A stretch of 64,000 nt of DNA from Flemingiibacterium sp964430755 (lineage in GTDB: Bacteria > Bacillota > Clostridia > Oscillospirales > CAG-272). The DNA is taken from positions 5,391 through 69,390 of the forward strand of contig CAYSFT010000004.1 of NCBI GenBank assembly GCA_964430755.1, given 5' to 3'. A program made the position numbers and the translations under genes. Positions 18,368 to 27,601 of this stretch are shown here, piece by piece; position 1 is the stretch's first letter; every line of letters starts with the position of its first letter. The notes below the pieces were generated by a model. It saw nothing but the letters and a program-made list of their open reading frames with translations. It had not been told where the DNA came from and did not search any database.

Positions 18368-19390
18368 TCATTTGTTTTTAGTCTTTGCCCTTAAAAGAAG
18401 GTCACACGCAAAATAGAACCGATACTTCAAGAGTAACATTAGTATTCTTATTGACAGTGGCTCAAGGTGCAGTACCTCTGCCGTAACCGTTTTTCTCAGA
18501 AGAGAATCTCTGTAAATTTTACGTAGTTCTGTCTTTTTGCTTTTTGCGTTCATATCCGATGCCATAATGTGCTTCATAGCGGCGAGCGTGAAGATGTGAT
18601 ATTTCGATGTCACATACGCCGCAAGCTTTTCGGGCAGGGAAAGCTCCTTTATATGCCCCAGGGTTTCTGAAAGGAACGTATTGTTCTTCTCCTGCCTGTC
18701 CGCCCTATATGTACGCGAGAGGGAGCCTTCATTTTTATAATAGCAGTAAAATCTATCCGGGATGACAAGGACGTTTTGCGCCTTTGCGAAATAGTCAACG
18801 CAGAAATATGCGTCCTCAGAGATGATCTCGCGCTCCGACCTGAATCTCATTTTATGCTCTTTTATAAGCTTATTGCTGAACACCTTTGAGCAGGCACTGA
18901 CTCCATATCCGTCGCCGCAGGAAAACAGCCATGGGAGAAGTTCGTTTGTAACCGTTTCGCCCATATAGTGCTTCTTGGTTACGCGGCGATAATCTTCAAG
19001 TACCTTGCCGTCGGGATAGGCATCGTAACGCCCGAAAAGAAGTGTATCCGAGTCGTGCTCTGCCAAAGCGAGAACACAGCTCTGTACGGCATCGGTGACA
19101 AGGTAATCGTCACTGTCAACAAATGCTATAAAATCGCCGGATGCAATTTCGAGTCCCGAATTACGGGCGAAACCGAGTCCGCCGTTCTTTTTGTGAATAA
19201 CCTTAATGCGTGAATCTTTATTTGCCCATTCTTCGCAGATTTCGGGACATTTATCGGGGCTTCCGTCATCAACTAAAATGATTTCGAGATTTTTATAGGT
19301 TTGATTTACGAGTGACTCAATACATCTCTCAAGATAAGGCTCCACGTTGTAAATCGGCACGACAAGAGAAAATAACGGCTGATTCATCAA
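18368..19390 (-). CDS. Family 2 glycosyltransferase
   Basis: A 340-residue GT-A enzyme with FSLVVPIYNVEPYLERCIES, LVDDGSPDKCPE and FVDSDDYLV near residue 95. It is close in layout to the GT2 at 9285-10256; both share a SRIKVIHKxNGGL motif, so they may descend from one gene. The start overlaps the stop of the upstream GT4 by four bases (19387-19390). It should add one sugar of the repeat unit; donor unknown. Confidence 0.88.
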   Translation of the reverse strand: MMNQPLFSLVVPIYNVEPYLERCIESLVNQTYKNLEIILVDDGSPDKCPEICEEWANKDSRIKVIHKKNGGLGFARNSGLEIASGDFIAFVDSDDYLVTDAVQSCVLALAEHDSDTLLFGRYDAYPDGKVLEDYRRVTKKHYMGETVTNELLPWLFSCGDGYGVSACSKVFSNKLIKEHKMRFRSEREIISEDAYFCVDYFAKAQNVLVIPDRFYCYYKNEGSLSRTYRADRQEKNNTFLSETLGHIKELSLPEKLAAYVTSKYHIFTLAAMKHIMASDMNAKSKKTELRKIYRDSLLRKTVTAEVLHLEPLSIRILMLLLKYRFYFACDLLLRAKTKNK

Positions 19391-20424
19391 GCGCTCGCGC
19401 CTCCCACGGAAAAATAACTGTTAAATGATTCAACGGTTTTTTGCCAGTCGTGTTCAACTGCGGTAAGACGGGTTTCAACCGTATCGAGGTTCAGTGCGGT
19501 GTCAATTTTACGGTTTATGGTTTCGCTGTCAAAAGCATCAAGATAAACAATACCCTTGACGTGACTGAGCTCCTTCATTTCTCCGAAGCAGGTGGTTATG
19601 ATCGGTTTACCGCAAGCCGCGGCTTCCATGCAGGAAAGCGGTACATCAATACAGCGTCCGCTCTCGACAACCGGGAAAAAATATACGTCAGCGAGCTGAT
19701 ATATTTCCTGTATCTGCGGGACATAATCGTCGATGATGTGTATATTCGGTCTTGAGAGAAGTGCTTTTTTCAGCTCCGGATCTGCTTCGGAGCGTGTGAG
19801 CGTGCTTGTTACGAGCAGAGCCTCATATTTCTCATCAAGCTTTGTTAAAAGGCGAATGTTACGTCCCTCGTTGAGATGTCCGACGTGAAGAACAAGCTTT
19901 TTGTCCGGATCAAAACCGTATTTTTTCTTGAGTTCACGTGAGCATTCATCTGAAACAGGAGTAAATTTTTCGGTGTCAACACCGGTTTTCATATATGTGA
20001 CGCGCTCTTTTCCCACGATATCGGAATAAAAATCGGCGGCATCACGCGAAAATACTATGATTCCGGCGCGGCTCTTTTTGAGAAAGAACTTTCCGAGCGC
20101 ACCGATAGGCGTTTTCAAAACAAGAACGACATCGAGCTTTTTCGTGAATTTTGAGAGGATATAAACTCTCATTGCCATAACCCATTTTTTTGTCGGAAAC
20201 GGGACATAGAGCACCCGGTCGTGCCCCTTACAGGCACGTCTGACGTTTTTTCCCGACATGAATTTGTCAGGCTCTATAAATTCATCGCTTATATCCGATT
20301 TTCGTTCATATGAAACGATTTTAATATCGTCACGGCTTTTTTTGAGTCGGGTTATGAGATTGCTTGCAACCTTGAGAAAACCCTCGTCTGCCGCTTCGGT
20401 GAGTCCGTTTGTTAAAATTATCAT
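19387..20424 (-). CDS. Family 4 glycosyltransferase
   Basis: A 345-residue GT-B protein. The C-terminal Rossmann half is the clearest part: KLVLHVGHLNEGRNI begins the glycosyltransferase-1 domain, and CIDVPLSCMEAAACGKP holds the donor-site Glu. The N-terminal half is more diverged. It overlaps by four bases with both the radical SAM gene before it and the GT2 after it, so translation is coupled. The role is sugar transfer in polysaccharide assembly; specificity is unknown. Confidence 0.85.
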   Translation of the reverse strand: MIILTNGLTEAADEGFLKVASNLITRLKKSRDDIKIVSYERKSDISDEFIEPDKFMSGKNVRRACKGHDRVLYVPFPTKKWVMAMRVYILSKFTKKLDVVLVLKTPIGALGKFFLKKSRAGIIVFSRDAADFYSDIVGKERVTYMKTGVDTEKFTPVSDECSRELKKKYGFDPDKKLVLHVGHLNEGRNIRLLTKLDEKYEALLVTSTLTRSEADPELKKALLSRPNIHIIDDYVPQIQEIYQLADVYFFPVVESGRCIDVPLSCMEAAACGKPIITTCFGEMKELSHVKGIVYLDAFDSETINRKIDTALNLDTVETRLTAVEHDWQKTVESFNSYFSVGGASA

Positions 20425-21575
20425 TCAGCCTTACCGCACCTTTCACACGTGCTGCAGGCGTCGAGTTCTTCCCCCGTGACTTTGCCGTCACGAAAATCAC
20501 GCACGATTCTGTTTTCATACATGGAGTATTTTTTCTTTTTGAAGAAGAACAGAAATTTATGCTTTATAACCCACCATGCCGGCTTCCATATATATTTGTG
20601 CATTGCAGGAGAAACCGAGCCGATCATCCAGCAGTTTCGCTCGCAACAGCGTACCTTTTTTCGTACATTTTCTGCCGCTTCGCTGTTCCAGAGCTCATCC
20701 CATGTCTGCGTATTAAGGTTGCCCATGACCTCCTTTTCCTTTGTTCCGTTACAGGGCATAACGTCGCCGAACGGGTCAATGAAAAAGGTGTCGAAGCTCA
20801 TGTCGCAGGGTAAGAGACGCTTCCTGCTGAAAATATAGTTGATCAGTCCGTGATTGAAATATGCACGGAACCATTTTTTGGGGCTGTTTGAAGAAAGGAG
20901 CTTATTTACGAGATCCTCAAAATTCTGTGCTACCGCAAGGCGGTCGTGTATGATATTGTTTGACTCAACAAAATAGAAGCTGTTGTGAAGTGACGCTGTT
21001 GCAAACTCCATGTCAAGCTCGTTTGAAATATCGTAAAGTGCGACAAGATCGGGAGCGTTTCTGTCCTGAACGGTCATTCCGAAGCCAACGTCCTTCATTC
21101 CCATTTCTTTAAGGGTTTTCAGTGTGGTGTAGCCTTTATTGAAGCCGTCGTCAAGACCGCGGATCTCGTTGTTCGTTTCTTCAAGTCCTTCAATGGAGAT
21201 TCTTATTCCAACCTCAGGGAACTCCTTGCAGAGCGCGACGATTCTGTCTGTGAAAAAGCCGTTTGTTGAAATAACGATGCGCTCGCTCTTTTTGTAAAGC
21301 TCACGAACAATGTCGGCTAAATCTTCTCTGATAAAGGGCTCTCCGCCGGTGATATTTGTGAAATACATTTCGGGAAGCTTTCGTATCGTTTCAAGCGAAA
21401 TTTCTTCCTCGGGCTTTGACGGAACCTTATATCTGTTGCACATCGTGCACTTGGCGTTACAGCGGTATGTAACAATGACTGTGCCGTTAAGTTTCTTTGA
21501 CATTTTAACAGTTTTGCCATTCGCGGCATCGGACCTTGTGTTCCGCGAAATGCTTCCTTTCGTTCGTATTGTCAA
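20421..21575 (-). CDS. Radical SAM/SPASM-type protein within the capsule locus
   Basis: The 384-residue protein has the radical SAM motif CNAKCTMC near residues 40-47, then NITGGEPFIREDL and VISTNGFF, which bind the 4Fe-4S cluster and S-adenosylmethionine. The C-terminal half has a second set of Cys (LPCDMSF, VMPCNGT, CCERNCW) as in SPASM proteins that carry extra clusters, and the last residues have CSTCERC. It is read with ATGA overlaps on both sides (20421-20424, 21572-21575), so it belongs to the operon. Known SPASM proteins modify peptides or small molecules. Similar enzymes beside glycosyltransferases could modify a sugar or lipid carrier, but no substrate can be named. An internal ATG at 21503 is an alternative start. 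Confidence 0.85.
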   Translation of the reverse strand: MTIRTKGSISRNTRSDAANGKTVKMSKKLNGTVIVTYRCNAKCTMCNRYKVPSKPEEEISLETIRKLPEMYFTNITGGEPFIREDLADIVRELYKKSERIVISTNGFFTDRIVALCKEFPEVGIRISIEGLEETNNEIRGLDDGFNKGYTTLKTLKEMGMKDVGFGMTVQDRNAPDLVALYDISNELDMEFATASLHNSFYFVESNNIIHDRLAVAQNFEDLVNKLLSSNSPKKWFRAYFNHGLINYIFSRKRLLPCDMSFDTFFIDPFGDVMPCNGTKEKEVMGNLNTQTWDELWNSEAAENVRKKVRCCERNCWMIGSVSPAMHKYIWKPAWWVIKHKFLFFFKKKKYSMYENRIVRDFRDGKVTGEELDACSTCERCGKAE

Positions 21576-22744
21576 CTCGTGAATTTTGCTTTATAGTCTG
21601 AGGCGATTTTAGACCATCCGTAACGGTTTTCGACGGTTTCGCGCACCGTTTTCGAGAGAATCGCCTGCTTTTCGGGGATCAAAATCTCATTTTTCAGCTT
21701 TTCCGAGAAGTCCTTGGCGGATGAATATTTTATGCAGCTGTCCGCAAGCTCAAACTGAAGGGTATCGGGTATCATAACGGGAACGCCCGCAGACATTGCC
21801 TCTATGATGACAAGCGAAAATCCCTCTGCCTTTGATGGGAAAATCATTGCCGATGCGAGGTTATATACCTCGTTGATCTGAGCACCCGGGCGAAGCTCGC
21901 CAAGATAAATGATCTGACCGGAAATACCGTTTTTTTCGGCAAAATCGGTTATGGATGCCTGATATTCCTCCGAAATAATTCCGCCTGCATAGCAGAAAAC
22001 GGCATCCTTGTTTTCCTTTAATAAATCAAGCAAAAGCTCCACAGCGCCAAGCTGGTTTTTACGATCACAAACCGAGCCAACCTGCACAAACACGGTTTTT
22101 CCGTTAAGGTTATATTTGTCAAGCGGCTTCGGCTCCATTGGGTAGTATACATCCGTGTTAACGCCGTTGTCGATCAAGTGAACGCGCTCGGGCGATGCTT
22201 CGGAATGTGAAATGATATTGCTCTTTGTGTTTTCGTTAAGGACAAAGATGAGATCTGCGTGCTTTAAGCAGTAAAGCTCCTGAAAGTAACGCTTTTTTAT
22301 GTCGCCTGCAATTTCATCCCAAGCACCGTGCCATATATACGAGTGGACGGTGTAAGCGACGGTTGCCTTCTTCATGAGCTTTTTCGGGATAAGCTTCAGG
22401 GCGAAAAAGAGATTGTACTGATTATGAAAATGGAGAACGATTTTTTCGTCAGACGCCTTTAATATGCGCTTCAGATGCTTTGCGAGAGCGATTGAATAGA
22501 CAACCCTTTTAAGCTTATGCATGATTCCGAGGCTGACGTCAGTCTTTGTGAACTTTGCTGGAACGCTCACCTCGTTTATCGGCAGATCTGTTGCGGCACG
22601 GTTTTCTGCCTTTATGTCGATTATCTCAACCTTGTCGCCGTTTTTTAGGAACGAACGTGTCAATTCCTCAACGACGATTTCGGTCGCCGCACCCATCTGT
22701 GCCGGTATTGGCGTATATCCTGTTCCTATTTCATATATCTTCAT
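21572..22744 (-). CDS. Family 4 glycosyltransferase
   Basis: A GT-B enzyme of 390 residues. The N-terminal acceptor half starts MKIYEIGTGYTPIPAQMGAA, with the glycine-rich loop typical of GT4. The C-terminal donor half has VFVQVGSVCDRKNQ and IFPSKAEGFSLVIIEAMSAG, the EX7E-like motif. The ATG at 22744 is four bases after the previous stop; a GTG at 22756 is in frame. It overlaps the radical SAM gene start. It probably adds one hexose or N-acetylhexosamine to the growing unit. Confidence 0.88.
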   Translation of the reverse strand: MKIYEIGTGYTPIPAQMGAATEIVVEELTRSFLKNGDKVEIIDIKAENRAATDLPINEVSVPAKFTKTDVSLGIMHKLKRVVYSIALAKHLKRILKASDEKIVLHFHNQYNLFFALKLIPKKLMKKATVAYTVHSYIWHGAWDEIAGDIKKRYFQELYCLKHADLIFVLNENTKSNIISHSEASPERVHLIDNGVNTDVYYPMEPKPLDKYNLNGKTVFVQVGSVCDRKNQLGAVELLLDLLKENKDAVFCYAGGIISEEYQASITDFAEKNGISGQIIYLGELRPGAQINEVYNLASAMIFPSKAEGFSLVIIEAMSAGVPVMIPDTLQFELADSCIKYSSAKDFSEKLKNEILIPEKQAILSKTVRETVENRYGWSKIASDYKAKFTS

Positions 22745-22748
22745 AATC

Positions 22749-23945
22749 TCATTCACCGTAAATTTTCATGATTTTCCGGCAATATGTTTCCGGAGTTTCA
22801 AAAATTGCCTTTCTGCAGTTTTCGCTGTATTGGCTTATGATGCCCGGAGTTTCAAGGAAGTAACGCAGCTTTTTTTCGAGATCGTCCGCGTCACCGGGAG
22901 TGAAAACAAGCCCTGTTTTTTCCTCCTCTATAAGCTCGGGAATGCCTCCGATATCTGCTCCGATAACCGGTGTTCCGAGCGTTTGCGATTCGATGACGGA
23001 ATAGGGCAGATTTTCGTACATTTCCGACGGACAGACCGTGCAAAGTGCACCTGCGATAAGCTCGTCAAGCTCATCTCCCGTTTTGAAGCCGACAAATTCG
23101 GCGTTTTTAACCTTTGCGATTTCCGGCTCTGCCTCACCGTAACCGGCAAAAACAAAGCGAGTGTCCGGCATACGCTCTGCTGCCTTGAGAAGCGTCAGCG
23201 TTCCCTTGTCGCGGCTGAGGTGACCAAACTCGAGGACATAACTACCCTTTGCCGCTGCCTTTTTTGTTTGCGGCTCGATGAAATTGTGTATTGCAACGGT
23301 TTTTTCGGCAAATCGTGGGTCAGTGTCGATTTTTGATTTCAGAAATTTCGACGGGCAGATTATCGTGTCAATACATTTATATGCTTTTCTATGCTTCCAA
23401 TAGTAGGCCTCGATTGTTGCCAAAAGACTTTTGAGGCGTGAATTTTTCATACATTTTGTTCTGACGCAGTGTGTATAGTTGCCGCCGAGACATTTTTCGC
23501 AGATCTGTATATCACAGTCGAAAAGTCCGTGACTCGGGCAGACAAGCTGATAATCGTGTGCGGTATATACAAGCTTTACTTGGCGTCCTGTTTTGCGCCG
23601 ATATGAGTCAAGCGCGAGTATTATGCTCGGCGTCAGATGAAAATGGATATTATTGAGGTGAACAACATCCGGCTCGAAGCTATACAGGATTTTTTTCATT
23701 TTACGCCTTGCTTCGGCGGAATATATAATTCGGAAGGGCGCCGTCAGATTTTTGAGTGTACCCTTGCCGAAATCCATGTCGGTTACATATTGACCGATGG
23801 AATTTCCCTCAGTGTTTGCACTGTTTTCAAGACCAAAATATTCAACCTCATGACCATGACCTTTTAATGTGTTTCCGAGGTTGAAAACATAAGTTTCCGC
23901 GCCTCCCTTTGGATAAAGAAACTTATTTACGAGAAGCACCTTCAT
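22749..23945 (-). CDS. Family 4 glycosyltransferase
   Basis: A GT-B protein of about 398 residues starting MKVLLVNKFLYPKGGAETYV, the classical GT4 N-terminus. The donor motif is VCPSEMYENLPYSVIESQTLG. The middle has a Cys-rich insert (about residues 125-165, CPSHGLFDCDIQICEKCLGG) often seen in this subfamily and possibly metal-binding. GGAGG nine bases before the ATG at 23945 fixes the start, which lies 23 bases inside the previous gene. It is a member of the three-gene GT4 block after the priming transferase. Confidence 0.9.
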   Translation of the reverse strand: MKVLLVNKFLYPKGGAETYVFNLGNTLKGHGHEVEYFGLENSANTEGNSIGQYVTDMDFGKGTLKNLTAPFRIIYSAEARRKMKKILYSFEPDVVHLNNIHFHLTPSIILALDSYRRKTGRQVKLVYTAHDYQLVCPSHGLFDCDIQICEKCLGGNYTHCVRTKCMKNSRLKSLLATIEAYYWKHRKAYKCIDTIICPSKFLKSKIDTDPRFAEKTVAIHNFIEPQTKKAAAKGSYVLEFGHLSRDKGTLTLLKAAERMPDTRFVFAGYGEAEPEIAKVKNAEFVGFKTGDELDELIAGALCTVCPSEMYENLPYSVIESQTLGTPVIGADIGGIPELIEEEKTGLVFTPGDADDLEKKLRYFLETPGIISQYSENCRKAIFETPETYCRKIMKIYGE

Positions 23946-25119
23946 ATTCTGTTTCCTCCGCAGGGGCATTGAGGCTGTCATCCGTTTTTACTCCGTATAA
24001 GTTCAATGTACGGGCGGTTACCTCGTCCCAGCTGTATTTTTTGCAGATGTAATCTGCGGCGTTTGCTTTGTATTCAAAAACGGCTTTGGGATCGTCGCAG
24101 AGCGTCTGCAGCTTATCTGCAAGGTCCATGATATCGCCTTTTTTGAAGGTTACGCCGTGATCCTCGATAACTGTTGCGCATTCGGGTATATTTGAGGTCA
24201 GACAGCAGTTACCATAGCTCATTGCTTCAAGCAGACTCAGCGGCATTCCCTCAAGGTCGGAGGGAAGAACGTACACATATGAATTGCTGTAAAGCTCTTC
24301 AAGCTTTTTACCCTGGATAAATCCGGTGAAAATGATACGCGGATCATCGCCTGCGAGAGACTTTAATTCGTTCTGATAGTCCTGTGTGTCGGATGAACCG
24401 CCGGCGATTACAAGCTTTTTGTCTGTGTGAAGCGTTTTAAAAGCTTTAATTAAATATGTAACACCTTTCTCCGGAACCAATCTTCCGAGGAAAAGTATAT
24501 ATTCGTCTTTTTTGAGTCCATGCTTCTCTGTGATTATATCAGGGAGCAGTACATTTGGACGTGTGACACCGTTCGGGATGAAAACGGTTTCGCGACGGTA
24601 TGTATCGTAAAAATAATTCTTCACGTTTTCGCTGAGAACAATAATCTCATCGGCGTGACGCACGGCGCATTTTTCGCCGGATTTTATGTACCATGAAGCG
24701 AATTTACCCCATTTTGCACGCTGATGGTCAAGTCCGTGAATCGTGGCGATACATTTTTTTCCGAAAAGCTTCGGCAGCCACAGCATCGCACACGGTCCTT
24801 CCGCGTGAAAATGTACAACATCGTACCGTCCGAATGCCGCCTTGAGCGCGGCTGAAAATGAGGCTGTCATCGCGGCGAGCCCTTTTTTGTCGATAGTGAG
24901 CACGGTTTTTAATCGGATACCGTTATATTCACCCTGCTTTGCTGTATCATATTCCGTTCCGCTGACGTGGTGACCGCCGCGGTTATAGCAGGTGACACTG
25001 TGACCCGATTTTACCATTCGTGAAGCAAGCTCGGAAACGACAATTTCAATTCCGCCCTCGCGTGACGGGATTCTTTTGTGACCGAGCATCGCTATTTTAA
25101 GTTTTTTTGTTTCCGGCAT
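23923..25119 (-). CDS. Family 4 glycosyltransferase (rhamnosyl/galactosyl-transferase-like, second in repeat-unit assembly)
   Basis: A 398-residue GT-B enzyme with KIAMLGHKRIPSREGGIEIVV, a start shared with the Cps2F/WchF-type transferases that often act right after the priming sugar, and donor motif VLPSDLEGMPLSLLEAMSYG. Its stop and start abut the priming transferase (TAATG at 25119-25121). Position and N-terminal motif suggest that it adds the second sugar, but the donor is not proven by sequence. Confidence 0.88.
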   Translation of the reverse strand: MPETKKLKIAMLGHKRIPSREGGIEIVVSELASRMVKSGHSVTCYNRGGHHVSGTEYDTAKQGEYNGIRLKTVLTIDKKGLAAMTASFSAALKAAFGRYDVVHFHAEGPCAMLWLPKLFGKKCIATIHGLDHQRAKWGKFASWYIKSGEKCAVRHADEIIVLSENVKNYFYDTYRRETVFIPNGVTRPNVLLPDIITEKHGLKKDEYILFLGRLVPEKGVTYLIKAFKTLHTDKKLVIAGGSSDTQDYQNELKSLAGDDPRIIFTGFIQGKKLEELYSNSYVYVLPSDLEGMPLSLLEAMSYGNCCLTSNIPECATVIEDHGVTFKKGDIMDLADKLQTLCDDPKAVFEYKANAADYICKKYSWDEVTARTLNLYGVKTDDSLNAPAEETEYEGASRK

Positions 25120-25817
25120 TACTGTCCCTCCGAGCCGAATACAACGCCGGCTGTTTTAAAGAGGATCACAATATCTGTTTTCATGCTGCGTTCAGCTATG
25201 TATTTCATATCCCAACCGAGCCATTCATCAAAGGAAAGACTGTTGCGGCTTGGCTGAACCTGCCAATAACAGGTGATACCCGGCTGAACTGAAAGTCTTC
25301 GCATCTGCTCGGGAGTATAGAGTGCAACCTCACGCGGAAGCGGCGGTCGCGGACCGACCATGCTCATGTCGCCTTTCAGTACATTCCAAAGCTGAGGAAG
25401 CTCGTCTACGCTTGTCCTTCTGATGAATTTGCCGAAGCGGGTGATTCGCGGATCGTCCTTCATCTTGAATGCAGGCCCTTCCATCTCATTTTTTTCGAGC
25501 AGGGAATCGAGCATCTTTTCTGCATTCGGAACCATGGAGCGGAATTTATAGAATTTGAAGGTCTTCCCGTCCTTGCCGACTCTCTGCTGTGAATATATCG
25601 GCGAGGCGCCGGGACTGTCTATAACGATTATAAGCGCGATTATGAGAAGCGGCAGAAGAAGAATTATAAGCCCGAAAATCGCGCAGAAGATATCAAAGCA
25701 TCTTTTGAAAAAAAGATAGGATTTTTTATTGTTTATTTTTATATCGGGGGCATTATCAGAGACATTTGTCTTTGTCGCCTGTGTGGAATCAGTGGCGGTG
25801 ATTTCATTGGTGGCCAA
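25119..25817 (-). CDS. Priming undecaprenyl-phosphate sugar-1-phosphate transferase
   Basis: A 232-residue bacterial sugar transferase (PF02397). It has a short N-terminal tail, a membrane re-entrant helix at about 37-70 (FDIFCAIFGLIILLLPLLII), then the catalytic core with YKFRSMVPNAE, ITRFGKFIRRTSVDELPQL and MVGPRPPLP. It starts the lipid-linked unit by moving a sugar-1-phosphate to undecaprenyl phosphate. The only fitting start is TTG at 25817, supported by GGGAG about ten bases upstream. No start ATG is available near this N-terminus. It follows the LCP gene by 78 bases. Confidence 0.9.
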   Translation of the reverse strand: MATNEITATDSTQATKTNVSDNAPDIKINNKKSYLFFKRCFDIFCAIFGLIILLLPLLIIALIIVIDSPGASPIYSQQRVGKDGKTFKFYKFRSMVPNAEKMLDSLLEKNEMEGPAFKMKDDPRITRFGKFIRRTSVDELPQLWNVLKGDMSMVGPRPPLPREVALYTPEQMRRLSVQPGITCYWQVQPSRNSLSFDEWLGWDMKYIAERSMKTDIVILFKTAGVVFGSEGQ

Positions 25818-25895
25818 GATGGATCATCTCCCTGCTTTATATTTTTGTCTGAATTATTCATAAGTCGTTGCAGTTATCCTTTTACTTGCGAGTTA

Positions 25896-26888
25896 TTAGT
25901 TTTTTGGCTCGTAAAAATTCTCAACAACGGTCTTTTCAATAGAATCTCTGTTGGGATAGAATTCCATGAACTTTTCTTCAACGCGGAAACTGCCTTCTAT
26001 ATCGTTTATACCGACGAACTCATATTCTGAGAATTTTTTTGCGAGATCTTGAAGTCGTGTCACTGAACAATCGGAAATGATATAGTCTGACATTGCAAGT
26101 GAGGCGTTGATGATAAATTCTTCGTCGTTCTCAAAGCACTCAATGTATTTTTCGTACAGCGCATTTATATACTGCTGCTGACGCTCCATTCGCGTGCTGT
26201 TGCTGCTGTCTTCGAGCCCGTATCTTGTTCGTACATAGTGAAGTGCCTGTTCGCTGTTCAACGTGACTTTTTCGCCCTTTATAAGGGTTTCGTCAATTTC
26301 CGTGAAGTCATCGAGTACCGTCACCTCAACGCCGCCGACAAGGTCATTCATAACGGCGACAGAATCCATCGAAAGTGAAATATAGTGGTTGACTTTCATT
26401 CCGAGAAGCAGGTCTGAAACAGCATCCGCTGTGTTTCGGCAGCTGACATCTCTGCCGTTTCCGTATGTGTGCGCGAGTGCGATCTGCTTTACAACAGAGT
26501 CAACTCTGTTTCCGGCAACACCGAGAACATTCACATTTGCCATTGAGTCACGGTTGATGTGTATTGCACTGCATTTTTTTGCTTCGTTGTCAAAAACAAA
26601 CAGCATCAGAAAGTCCGCCTGCTGATTATTATTGTAAGAATCGTTTTCAATGGTACTCTCGGTTTTGTCAAGACCCATGACGAGGAAGGTTTCAATATTA
26701 TCCTTCAAAATATATTTATGTTTGCCGTAAGTCCTTGTGCTTTCAATGGTCTCATGCTCCGGAAAAAGCCCCTGATGCTTTTCCCATGCTCTCAAAAAGA
26801 AGAGGGCGGCGAGAATGAGAATAACAATTGAAATCGCAATAAGCCCATATTTGAAATATTTACTTTTGTCAGTCGATGTCTTTCCCAT
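25896..26888 (-). CDS. LytR-CpsA-Psr (LCP) family glycopolymer ligase
   Basis: A 330-residue membrane-anchored protein with a cytoplasmic tail, a helix at about 14-32, then an LCP domain. Conserved positions are LVMGLDKTES, AIHINRDSMANV, GGVEVTVLDDF and ALHYVRTRYG, which hold the Arg and Asp that bind the polyprenyl pyrophosphate. LCP enzymes transfer capsule or teichoic polymers to peptidoglycan, so this is the likely final attachment step. GGAGG stands nine bases before the ATG. It sits after the small membrane protein and before the priming transferase. Confidence 0.9.
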   Translation of the reverse strand: MGKTSTDKSKYFKYGLIAISIVILILAALFFLRAWEKHQGLFPEHETIESTRTYGKHKYILKDNIETFLVMGLDKTESTIENDSYNNNQQADFLMLFVFDNEAKKCSAIHINRDSMANVNVLGVAGNRVDSVVKQIALAHTYGNGRDVSCRNTADAVSDLLLGMKVNHYISLSMDSVAVMNDLVGGVEVTVLDDFTEIDETLIKGEKVTLNSEQALHYVRTRYGLEDSSNSTRMERQQQYINALYEKYIECFENDEEFIINASLAMSDYIISDCSVTRLQDLAKKFSEYEFVGINDIEGSFRVEEKFMEFYPNRDSIEKTVVENFYEPKN

Positions 26889-26911
26889 TTCTCACTGCCT
26901 CCGTATAATTA

Positions 26912-27574
26912 TTAGTGACTCTTCTTCTTGCTCTTAACTGCGAAAAACAGAAGAATGAGCGCTATAACCGCAATGATAATCGCATAAATTGCTGCGTTTG
27001 AGGGGCTCTCGTTTACGGGCTCTCCGGTGTTTACAACGATTGCAAAGGGAGAAAACTCCTTTGCGTCAAATTCGAGATGATCGCCGTTATGAGTAACTTC
27101 GGCACCCTCAACGATAGTCCATTCGTCGTTATAATAGTGGAGCAGGCAGACAAAATGCTCGAGGGTTTCTGCCTTGAGGACGATGTCGAAATGACCGTGT
27201 CCATCGTGATCGCCGCAATATGTGGAGGAAATATCGAACATATCGCTGACTGCAAGGTTTGTAACATCAACGTCGTTGTCATTTGCAATAGCTTGGAGCT
27301 TTTCATTGAGTTTGCTGAGGTCGGGGTTTTCCTTGATGTTTTTGTATGCTTCTTCAAGCTTTGTTCGCTTTTCATCGGTGAGTTTTTCTCTGTCTGCATA
27401 TGCGGTGATTAAGATCTGCGCGAGGCAATCTTCGGCAGCGTTCTCACCGCTTATGAGTTCGGGAGACTGGTTATTTGAGGGACTCTGAATGAATCCGCCG
27501 TTTTCGGCGAGGAGGGATACACTCATGCTAAGAAGCATGGCAAGTGTGAGACAAAAGATGATGATTTTTTTCAT
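26912..27574 (-). CDS. Small secreted, C-terminally membrane-anchored protein of unknown function
   Basis: The 220-residue protein has a signal peptide (MKKIIIFCLTLAMLLSMSVS), a helical region of about 60-110, a beta region with HFVCLLHYYNDEWTIVEGA and FSPFAIVV, and a C-terminal helix (about 190-213) followed by KSKKKSH. The end resembles a sortase-type tail without an LPXTG motif, so it is probably a single-pass anchored protein with its domain outside. AAGGAG precedes the ATG. Its position between the phosphatase and LCP ligase suggests a role in capsule assembly, but nothing in the sequence names one. Confidence 0.8.
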   Translation of the reverse strand: MKKIIIFCLTLAMLLSMSVSLLAENGGFIQSPSNNQSPELISGENAAEDCLAQILITAYADREKLTDEKRTKLEEAYKNIKENPDLSKLNEKLQAIANDNDVDVTNLAVSDMFDISSTYCGDHDGHGHFDIVLKAETLEHFVCLLHYYNDEWTIVEGAEVTHNGDHLEFDAKEFSPFAIVVNTGEPVNESPSNAAIYAIIIAVIALILLFFAVKSKKKSH

Positions 27575-27601
27575 TGTTGGGGTTCTCCTTATTTAAATTT
27601 T

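Noticed and set aside
22521..23336. 271-codon plus-strand frame
   Set aside because: It spans two well-supported glycosyltransferase genes on the other strand and lacks a start site.
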